Shown: in pieces, positions 7,294 through 11,891 of the stretch
Numbering within the stretch: the first letter of the stretch is position 1
Layout of the letters: each line of letters opens with the position of its first letter
DNA from: Methanobacteriota archaeon
Lineage (GTDB): Archaea > Methanobacteriota > Methanobacteria > Methanobacteriales > Methanobacteriaceae
Reading direction: 5' to 3'
Length of the DNA: 11,891 nt
Assembly (NCBI GenBank): GCA_023409695.1
Contig: JAEYQZ010000218.1
Location: 1 to 11,891 of the forward strand
Made by a program: the position numbers and the translations under genes
The notes under the pieces: generated by a model
Database searches by the model: none
The model's input: the letters and a program-made list of their open reading frames with translations, nothing else
What the model was told of the DNA's origin: nothing

Positions 7294-7635
7294 CTATTCT
7301 AGCACATTTAAACATATCTTAGACTTACAGTACTCTTCTCCCCAATCACAGAGTAATTTTAAAATAGGTATAACTGATTTACCCTTTGCAGTAAGCGAGT
7401 ATTCTACCTTGGGAGGCACTTCTGCATAGACTTTCCTGTTAACCAAATCATCTCTTTCCAATTCCCGAAGCTGTTTTGTAAGCATACGCTGTGTTATAGC
7501 AGGTAATTCCCTATTAATTTCACTGAATCTTAATTTTTGATCTTTTAATGCCCATAAAATTAGTGGTTTCCATTTTCCACCTATTTCATCTATTGCTGCA
7601 GCTACTGGGCAGCAGTATTTTTTACTTTCAGTCAT
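7294..7635 (-). CDS. HxlR-family winged-helix transcriptional regulator
   Basis: The 113-residue protein has the HxlR signature: an N-terminal cysteine region (C8, C9) leading into CPVAAAIDEIGGKWK (9-23), LRFSEINRELPAITQRML (35-52) as the recognition helices, and the wing with VPPKVEYSLTAKGKSV. Family members bind DNA as dimers and often sense thiol-reactive compounds through the N-terminal cysteine. This one also has C96, C103 and C108 near the C-terminus, so redox or metal sensing is possible. The ATG at 7635 follows GTGAT by four bases. It is divergent from copZ across 287 bp that contain two similar elements, one at each promoter. It therefore probably regulates itself and copZ; the signal (copper, thiol stress or other) is not shown by sequence. 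Confidence 0.9.
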   Translation of the reverse strand: MTESKKYCCPVAAAIDEIGGKWKPLILWALKDQKLRFSEINRELPAITQRMLTKQLRELERDDLVNRKVYAEVPPKVEYSLTAKGKSVIPILKLLCDWGEEYCKSKICLNVLE

Positions 7636-7663
7636 CAGATCACATCAGTTACTTATTAAGCCC

Positions 7664-7687
7664 GTATACAAAAATACGCCATATAAT
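7664..7687. repeat. Element copy 1: operator-like repeat at the hxlR promoter
   Basis: The element begins GTATACAAAA and ends ATATAAT; CGTAT (7663-7667) and ATACG (7674-7678) form an imperfect dyad inside it. Its right end is the hxlR TATA box on the minus strand (AAATTATAT, 7681-7689), with the expected start near 7660. It matches the copy at 7740-7763 at 18 of 24 positions. Confidence 0.55.
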
Positions 7688-7739
7688 TTACGTTTCTATT
7701 CCCCAGATATACATAACCTGGTACTTTTATTGATAGTTA

Positions 7740-7763
7740 GTATACAAAAGTGTACTATATAAC
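7740..7763. repeat. Element copy 2: operator-like repeat at the copZ promoter
   Basis: The element begins GTATACAAAA and continues GTGTACTATATAAC. TAGTATAC (7738-7745) and GTGTACTA (7750-7757) form a dyad with seven of eight positions paired. The right end, CTATATAAC (7755-7763), is a plausible copZ TATA box, so a bound regulator would block it. Confidence 0.55.
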
Positions 7764-7810
7764 CGTTTTGTCTATACCTAATTTAAATACAATTAGTGTA
7801 ATTTATATAG
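7755..7810 (+). promoter_or_regulatory. copZ promoter region, two candidate TATA boxes
   Basis: CTATATAAC at 7755-7763 and TTTATATAG at 7802-7810 are both usable. They predict starts near 7785 and 7832, with leaders of about 138 and 90 bases. The sequence alone does not decide between them. Confidence 0.45.
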
Positions 7811-7922
7811 TATAGCTTGAAGTAAAAATTTTAGTTAAAAATAATTAAAAAGAGTTATATAATCATTGTTTAACTGAACATATTTAAAAATCAAATAATA
7901 AGAACTAAGGAGGAATTAAATA

Positions 7923-8144
7923 GTGTTCGATTCGACAACAAAAGCAGAAATTAAAATTTCAGGAATGAGCTGTGCCCACTGCGTGGCACGTGTTGAAAAA
8001 TCTCTAAAAAATGTAGATGGAGTCAAAGAGGTTAAAGTAGATCTAGAAACAGGAAAAGCCAGTGTTAAATACAATCCTAAAAAAGTGGAACCTTCAAAAT
8101 TAGAAGAAGCTGTAAAAGAAGCAGGCTACGATGTGATTAATTAA
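7923..8144 (+). CDS. copZ: Copper chaperone, heavy-metal-associated (HMA) domain
   Basis: The 73-residue protein is a single HMA domain with GMSCAHC (C17, C20), the Cu+-binding loop, and the usual beta-alpha-beta-beta-alpha-beta layout ending AVKEAGYDV. It carries Cu+ in the cytoplasm and hands it to the CopA pump encoded 239 bases downstream. The start is GTG: GGAGG at 7909-7913 is nine bases upstream and no in-frame ATG is suitably placed. The product closely resembles the first HMA domain of CopA, and 18 bases (7992-8009) are identical to 8456-8473 in copA, consistent with domain duplication. A T-run after the gene suggests at least partial termination before copA. Confidence 0.93.
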   Translation: MFDSTTKAEIKISGMSCAHCVARVEKSLKNVDGVKEVKVDLETGKASVKYNPKKVEPSKLEEAVKEAGYDVIN

Positions 8145-8278
8145 TCACTACAAATTAGAAAATATAAATAGCTCCTAATGAGTTAAGAACTAAAAAGCTT
8201 TGATAAAACCTTAATTAATAAATTTAAGATTTGTATCTTCAAAGCATCGTTCACACACCATATTATTTTATCTTAGAC

Positions 8279-8294
8279 TTTTTTTTCTTTATTT
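8279..8294 (+). terminator. T-run terminator between copZ and copA
   Basis: A run of eight T, then CTTTATTTT, follows copZ. Upstream, GCTTTGA (8197-8203) and TCAAAGC (8239-8245) are complementary but widely spaced. Oligo-T alone can terminate archaeal transcripts. It may let copZ be made in excess over copA. Confidence 0.45.
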
Positions 8295-8383
8295 TAAAGC
8301 TATATTACTTGAAACTATTAGAAAAAATTATTAATTAAGAAAAACAAAATTAAATAGTATAATCACGATTAAGAGGTAAATAA

Positions 8384-10828
8384 ATGGCCGAAGAATCTAA
8401 AAAGAAGACAGAGATTAAAGTTTCAGGAATGCACTGCGCTTCATGTGCTTTAAACGTTGAAAAATCTCTAAAAGATCTTGAGGGAGTTGAAAATGCTCAG
8501 GTAAACATTGGGACTGAAAAAGCCACTGTTGAATATGATCCTGAAAAATTGAAACTCACTGAACTGGAGAATGCCATAGAAAATGCGGGTTATGGCGTGG
8601 CAAATGATCATGTTATTCTAAAGATTGGAGGAATGAGCTGTGTAATGTGCGTAAAAGCCATAGAAGAGGGTCTTGGAAAACTTGATGGGATCAGTGATGT
8701 TAATGTTAACTTAACTTCTGAAAAAGCTTATGTTACCTATAATTCTGAAATTACAACAATTACAGACATGAAAAATGTAATTGAAGATCTTGGATATCAA
8801 TATCTTGGCGTTGAAGGGGAAAAAACAGAGGAACTTGAAGAAGAGGTAAGATCCAAAGACCTTAGAGATAAAAGAAATCGAATAATTGTTGGTTTTGGAT
8901 TTTCAATTCCTTTAATGGCTTTAATGTATTTAGATATTCCCCTTCCAATCCCCATGCCTTACTTCATGCTTATAGTTTCAATCCTTCCTTTTATCTATGT
9001 AAGCCATCCCATATTTACCGCAGGTTTCCGTTCACTCAAAAATAGAAACCTTGACATGGATGTCATGTATTCAATGGGCATTGGAGTAGCTTACGGATCC
9101 AGCCTGTTAGGTACCTTTAATATTATACTAACTCAACAATTTTTATTCTATGAAACTGCGCTTATGCTCGCGGCATTTCTAGCTTTAGGACGATATTTAG
9201 AGGCCAGGGCAAAAGGACAGACATCAACTGCTATAAAAAAATTAATCGGGCTGCAAGCAAAAACTGCCACTGTAATTCGCAGTGGCAATGAAATGGAAAT
9301 CCCAATCGAAGATGTTCAGATGGGAGATACAGTAGTTGTTAAGCCTGGTGAAAAGATCCCTGCAGATGGAGAAGTTGTAAGCGGTGAAAGTTACGTAGAT
9401 GAATCTGCGATTACTGGGGAACCAATTCCTGTATTTAAAAATAGTGGAAAAACAGTTGTTGGTGGAACTATTAACCAAAATGGATTATTAAGATTTAAAG
9501 CCTTAAAAATTGGAAAAGATACTGTACTATCCCAAATCATAAAACTTGTAGAAAATGCTCAGGGTTCAAGGCCGCCTGTCCAGAGAATTGCAGATAAAGC
9601 TGTGAGTTATTTCATTCCAACTGTTTTAACTATAGCAATTGCAGCATTTTTATTCTGGTACTTCATATCAGGAGCTACCCTTCTATTCGCCCTTACTGTA
9701 CTAATTTCAATCCTTGTTATAGCATGTCCATGTGCACTTGGACTTGCATCACCTACTGCCATAACTGTAGGTATTGGAAGAGGAGCAGAGCTTGGGATCT
9801 TAATTAAAAATGGTGAAGCTCTCGAAATATCTGAAAAACTTACCACTATAGTGTTTGATAAAACAGGTACGCTTACTAAGGGAAAACCTGAGGTTACAGA
9901 TATAAATGCAGTTGGAATTGATGACTTTGAATTATTAAAACTTGCGGCTAGTGTTGAAAACAATTCTCAGCATCCCCTTGCAGAAGCTGTTGTTAAAAAA
10001 GCACAGGAAGAAAATATAAATTTAGAAACAAGCCAGAATTTTGATACCTTTGGAGGAAAAGGAGTAAAGGCATTAATAAAAGGTAAAGAAATTATTATAG
10101 GAAATAGAGCTCTATTTAAAGATAGAAATATTGCAATACCTGACGAAATTGAAGAAAAACTATCTAAATTTGAAAATGAAGGCAAAACAGCTGTTTTAAT
10201 TGCTACAGATAACTCTTTATCCGGTACAATCGCTATAGCTGATACATTAAAAGAAACTACCAAAGATGCAATTGAAAGGCTCAAAAAAGCAGGCCTTAAA
10301 GTAGTCATGATAACCGGAGATAATGAAAGAACCGCAAATGCAGTTGCAAGACAGGTTGGAATTGAAAATGTAATTGCAGAAGTACTGCCCCAAGATAAAT
10401 CTGAAGAGGTTAAGCGGCTTCAAGAAGCGGATGAGATTGTAGCCTTTGTAGGTGATGGTATTAACGATGCTCCTGCGCTAGCACAGTCTGATGTTGGAAT
10501 AGCCATAGGAAGCGGTGCAGACGTTGCAATAGAAAGCGGTGAAATTGTCCTTATAAAAAACGATATCATGGACGCCCTGGCAGGTATTCAGTTAAGTAAA
10601 AAAGTGATGGGAAGGATAAAAGAAAATTTATTCTGGGCCTTTGCATACAACACAGTGCTTATTCCTGTTGCAGCAGGGGTGCTCTATCCATTCTTTGGAA
10701 TCACATTTAGACCCGAATTTGCAGGGCTTGCAATGGCATTGAGTTCCGTATCTGTTTTAACCCTTTCACTGTTATTAAAAGGGTATGTACCTCCTGCAAA
10801 GAAAGAGAAAATAGGAATAACTTCCTGA
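8384..10828 (+). CDS. copA: Cu+-exporting P-type ATPase with two HMA domains (P1B-1, CPC)
   Basis: This 814-residue membrane pump exports Cu+ from the cytoplasm. In order: HMA domain 1 with GMHCASC (C18, C21), HMA domain 2 with GMSCVMC (C86, C89), the first helix pairs (about 165-270), actuator domain with TGE (344-346), the CPC motif (448-450), DKTGTLT (492-498), SQHP (528-531), MITGDN (642-647), GDGINDAP (690-697) and final helices with YN (755-756) and MALSS (784-788), the P1B-1 Cu+ site residues. Every catalytic motif is intact and the length is normal for a two-HMA pump. GAGGT at 8373-8377 sets the ATG start. CopZ upstream is its expected donor; the YHS protein downstream probably belongs to the same task. 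It differs in class from the CPH pump 4 kb away. Confidence 0.97.
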   Translation: MAEESKKKTEIKVSGMHCASCALNVEKSLKDLEGVENAQVNIGTEKATVEYDPEKLKLTELENAIENAGYGVANDHVILKIGGMSCVMCVKAIEEGLGKLDGISDVNVNLTSEKAYVTYNSEITTITDMKNVIEDLGYQYLGVEGEKTEELEEEVRSKDLRDKRNRIIVGFGFSIPLMALMYLDIPLPIPMPYFMLIVSILPFIYVSHPIFTAGFRSLKNRNLDMDVMYSMGIGVAYGSSLLGTFNIILTQQFLFYETALMLAAFLALGRYLEARAKGQTSTAIKKLIGLQAKTATVIRSGNEMEIPIEDVQMGDTVVVKPGEKIPADGEVVSGESYVDESAITGEPIPVFKNSGKTVVGGTINQNGLLRFKALKIGKDTVLSQIIKLVENAQGSRPPVQRIADKAVSYFIPTVLTIAIAAFLFWYFISGATLLFALTVLISILVIACPCALGLASPTAITVGIGRGAELGILIKNGEALEISEKLTTIVFDKTGTLTKGKPEVTDINAVGIDDFELLKLAASVENNSQHPLAEAVVKKAQEENINLETSQNFDTFGGKGVKALIKGKEIIIGNRALFKDRNIAIPDEIEEKLSKFENEGKTAVLIATDNSLSGTIAIADTLKETTKDAIERLKKAGLKVVMITGDNERTANAVARQVGIENVIAEVLPQDKSEEVKRLQEADEIVAFVGDGINDAPALAQSDVGIAIGSGADVAIESGEIVLIKNDIMDALAGIQLSKKVMGRIKENLFWAFAYNTVLIPVAAGVLYPFFGITFRPEFAGLAMALSSVSVLTLSLLLKGYVPPAKKEKIGITS

Positions 10829-10849
10829 AATTTTAAAAAATCCAGAAAA

Positions 10850-10891
10850 GTATTCAGAATACCTGAATGCTCTATTTTTCTTCTATTTTTA
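10850..10891 (+). terminator. copA terminator (hairpin plus T-rich tract)
   Basis: GTATTCAG (10850-10857) pairs with CTGAATGC (10863-10870) over a five-base loop with one G-U pair. The T-rich tract at 10872-10891 follows directly. This is the best intrinsic-type terminator in the window. Confidence 0.6.
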
Positions 10892-10995
10892 TCCATTAAA
10901 AAATAATATTAATTTCTTTAATCATATTAAAAAAATAATTTTAAAATTAATTTTTGAGTATTGAAATTAAAAACTGCCAAATTGAGGTGAAAAAA

Positions 10996-11142
10996 ATGGT
11001 TTTAGATCCGGTATGCATGATGGAAGTAGATGAAAAATCCACCAAAAATGTAAGCGAGTATAAAGGTAAGAAATACTATTTCTGCGCTCCACTTTGTAAA
11101 AAAAAGTTTGAAGAAGACCCTGAAAAGTACGCAAAAGAATGA
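10996..11142 (+). CDS. YHS-domain small metal-binding protein
   Basis: The 48-residue product is a complete YHS domain: DPVCMMEV (4-11) at the start, then KGKKYYFCAPLCKKKFEEDP (23-42). C7, C30 and C34 are the expected metal ligands. YHS domains are often found fused to or beside copper P-type ATPases and bind soft metals, so a role in copper sequestration or delivery to CopA is likely but inferred. GAGGTGA at 10984-10990 sets the ATG start with five-base spacing; a TTG 42 bases upstream is open in frame but has no ribosome binding site. A terminator-like hairpin separates it from copA, so it may have its own weak promoter in the AT-rich gap. I see no clear TATA box there. Confidence 0.85.
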   Translation: MVLDPVCMMEVDEKSTKNVSEYKGKKYYFCAPLCKKKFEEDPEKYAKE

Positions 11143-11303
11143 CTAAATATTTATTTTTCTTAATTTTTGAAAACAAATTAAATATTATTTAATTAATTTT
11201 AAGAGACTCTTTTTAACCAATATTATTCAAAATTATTGCATATTAAATCTTAATTTCATGTTCTGAATATCTATTATTAATACTCTGTTAATTTTTATGA
11301 ATA

Positions 11304-11317
11304 GAAACCTTTATATA
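11304..11317 (+). promoter_or_regulatory. Strong archaeal BRE/TATA promoter upstream of paired palindromes
   Basis: GAAACC followed by TTTATATA (11310-11317) is a good BRE/TATA pair. The expected start is about 11338-11342, inside or just after the first palindrome. Confidence 0.6.
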
Positions 11318-11320
11318 GAA

Positions 11321-11340
11321 AATATAACAATTGTTATATT
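11321..11340. promoter_or_regulatory. Perfect 20-bp palindrome (operator copy, variant centre)
   Basis: AATATAACAATTGTTATATT is perfectly self-complementary and differs from the nifX-promoter palindrome only at two central symmetrical positions. It starts four bases after the TATA box, ideal for blocking RNA polymerase. Confidence 0.75.
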
Positions 11341-11349
11341 ACATGATGA

Positions 11350-11367
11350 ATATAACGATCGTTATAT
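11350..11367. promoter_or_regulatory. Perfect 18-bp palindrome (operator copy, identical to the nifX site)
   Basis: ATATAACGATCGTTATAT is identical to 7181-7198. Its centre is 28 bp from the centre of the preceding palindrome, and it lies just downstream of the predicted transcription start. Confidence 0.75.
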
Positions 11368-11371
11368 AATC

Positions 11372-11412
11372 ACCTAAATATAGTTAGGTAATTAACAGCC
11401 CTAAGAGGTGCT
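11372..11412 (+). promoter_or_regulatory. Leader with alternative pairings around the ribosome binding site
   Basis: ACCTAA (11372-11377) pairs with TTAGGT (11384-11389). The same segment, CACCT (11371-11375), can instead pair with AGGTG (11406-11410), the ribosome binding site. A third small stem, AGCCCT with AGG/GCT (11397-11412), also encloses that site. These are short helices and could be chance. Confidence 0.3.
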
Positions 11413-11416
11413 AGAT

Positions 11417-11434
11417 ATGAGTAGCTGTAGATAA
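11417..11434 (+). CDS. Five-codon reading frame with strong ribosome binding site (leader peptide or gene remnant)
   Basis: ATG AGT AGC TGT AGA TAA encodes MSSCR. GAGGTG (11405-11410) precedes the ATG by six bases, as good a site as any gene here has. The promoter and two operators lie upstream. No longer frame starts here. In the +1 frame, codons from 11427 to the TAA at 11529-11531 are open (beginning VDKIRKDIGN), so one missing or extra base could have truncated a protein of about 40 residues. Alternatives are a leader peptide, a pseudogene remnant or a small RNA whose apparent site is coincidental. I cannot choose among these from sequence alone. Confidence 0.35.
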   Translation: MSSCR

Positions 11435-11461
11435 AATAAGAAAAGACATTGGAAATATATC

Positions 11462-11498
11462 TTTTAAACGGGGCTCATCTTCCAAACCCCGTTTAAGA
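11462..11498. terminator. Strong hairpin ending the short transcript
   Basis: TTAAACGGGG (11464-11473) pairs perfectly with CCCCGTTTAA (11487-11496) over a 13-base loop, and two flanking positions extend the stem with a G-U and a U-A pair. This is the most stable stem in the window's non-coding DNA. No strong T-run follows on the plus strand; the minus-strand side is more T-rich, so it could act in either direction or as an RNA structure. Confidence 0.5.
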
Positions 11499-11648
11499 CC
11501 ATTAACTATTATATTCGCTCAAATCTTGTAAACATTATTAATTGAAAACAAATTCATTCTCTGCCACCTATGAGTTATCACTTTAATCAATTAATAAAGG
11601 GTTCTAAACAAGTATCTATTCAAAATAAATCAAATCTGCCATATGAAA

Positions 11649-11697
11649 CCTAACCGAAGAAATTATTTCCAATGCATAAAAATCGGCTTCGGTTAGG
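11649..11697. repeat. 11-bp perfect inverted repeat, 27-base loop
   Basis: CCTAACCGAAG (11649-11659) and CTTCGGTTAGG (11687-11697) are exact complements, and GC-rich compared with their surroundings. It lies 70 bases beyond the stop of the minus-strand gene at the right edge, so it may be that gene's terminator or an RNA hairpin. Miniature-element ends are another option; I see no target duplication. Confidence 0.5.
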
Positions 11698-11766
11698 AAA
11701 TTATGCCTTATCCAAAGTTATTTTTGAATTAATTAAAAGATCTCAAAGAAAAATTCTAAAATACAT

Positions 11767-11891
11767 TCAAGAAATATCATTATCACTCTCTTTTTTCAAG
11801 GCTGCCAATTCTTTCAGTGCAGTATCTATAAAAGTAGGTGCCATGTAAGCTTCTATACCATAAGATGCTAGAGCATTAACAGCCCCATGAC
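11767..11891 (-). CDS. NifX-like protein, C-terminal fragment (start outside window)
   Basis: The minus-strand frame enters from the right edge and stops with TGA at 11769-11767, giving about 40 visible residues beginning HGAVNALASYGIEAY and ending in an acidic tail (KKESDNDIS). With one single-residue gap it aligns with the C-terminal part of the NifX-domain protein encoded at 6693-7079. In the pairing GPSASKALL / GHGAVNALA, and further on Y-x-x-P, then I-[ED]-x-A-L-K-x-L-A, at least 13 residues are identical over about 35. I therefore call it a second member of the FeMo-cofactor-binding-like family, with the caveat that only one third of a usual protein can be read. An acidic tail in place of the Pro/basic tail shows it is a paralogue, not a repeat copy. 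Confidence 0.55.
   Translation of the reverse strand, partial: HGAVNALASYGIEAYMAPTFIDTALKELAALKKESDNDIS

Larger units (their letters stand above)
11143..11766. other. Gene-poor regulatory region with palindromes and hairpins
   Basis: About 620 bases with no conventional gene. T-rich sequence at 11150-11168 may end the YHS transcript. The rest holds a promoter with two palindromes (11306-11367), a strong ribosome binding site with a five-codon frame (11405-11434), a hairpin at 11462-11498 and a second inverted repeat at 11649-11697. The stretch 11499-11648 shows nothing I can support. Confidence 0.6.

Noticed and set aside
8145..8383. Riboswitch or attenuator between copZ and copA
   Set aside because: Only a widely spaced seven-base inverted repeat and a T-run are present; nothing resembles a known aptamer fold.
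9607..10308. Long open frames antisense to copA
   Set aside because: They are shadows of the conserved P-type ATPase coding sequence, whose motifs are all read on the plus strand.

Overview
The window reads as the chromosome of an AT-rich methanogenic archaeon, most likely of the order Methanobacteriales. The signs are archaeal TATA boxes 25-30 bases before inferred starts, Shine-Dalgarno sites of the GGAGG/GAGGTGA type, a DUF120-type CTP-dependent riboflavin kinase (an archaeal enzyme), a DUF2769 cysteine-rich protein and NifX/Mrp-type iron-sulfur proteins. The genus assignment is inference; no rRNA or methanogenesis gene is in view.

Layout. 1-449: 3' end of an amidohydrolase gene. 450-1051: non-coding, AT-rich, with a good promoter at its right end. 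1052-1825: membrane-anchored protein of unknown function. About 2026-4296: CopB-type (CPH) copper P-type ATPase followed by a tiny Met/His-rich membrane protein. 4423-4674: DUF2769 protein. 4765-5145: riboflavin kinase. 5168-7079 (minus strand): small membrane protein, Mrp/NBP35 ATPase and a NifX-domain protein. 7294-7635 (minus): HxlR-family regulator. 7923-11142 (plus): copZ, copA (CPC-type Cu+ ATPase) and a YHS-domain protein. 11143-11766: no ordinary gene, but a compact regulatory region with a TATA box, two perfect palindromes, a strong ribosome binding site before a five-codon reading frame, and two strong inverted repeats. 11767-11891 (minus): C-terminus of a second NifX-like protein.

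How it fits together. Much of the window is a copper-handling island: two exporters of different P1B classes, a soluble chaperone, a YHS metal-binding protein, a Met/His-rich membrane peptide and possibly the Cys-rich DUF2769 protein. HxlR is divergent from copZ, and the shared 287-bp region holds two copies of a 24-bp element, each including a TATA box, so HxlR is the obvious candidate regulator of copZ. A second theme is iron-sulfur or Mo/W-cofactor handling (Mrp, two NifX-domain proteins).

The most interesting signal is a 20-bp palindrome, AATATAACRATYGTTATATT. It occurs once over the predicted nifX transcription start and twice, 28 bp apart, over the predicted start of the short transcript near 11.34 kb. 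That looks like a small regulon whose regulator is not in the window. Also notable: copB appears to have lost its ATG, with ATC standing exactly where the Shine-Dalgarno site predicts a start.
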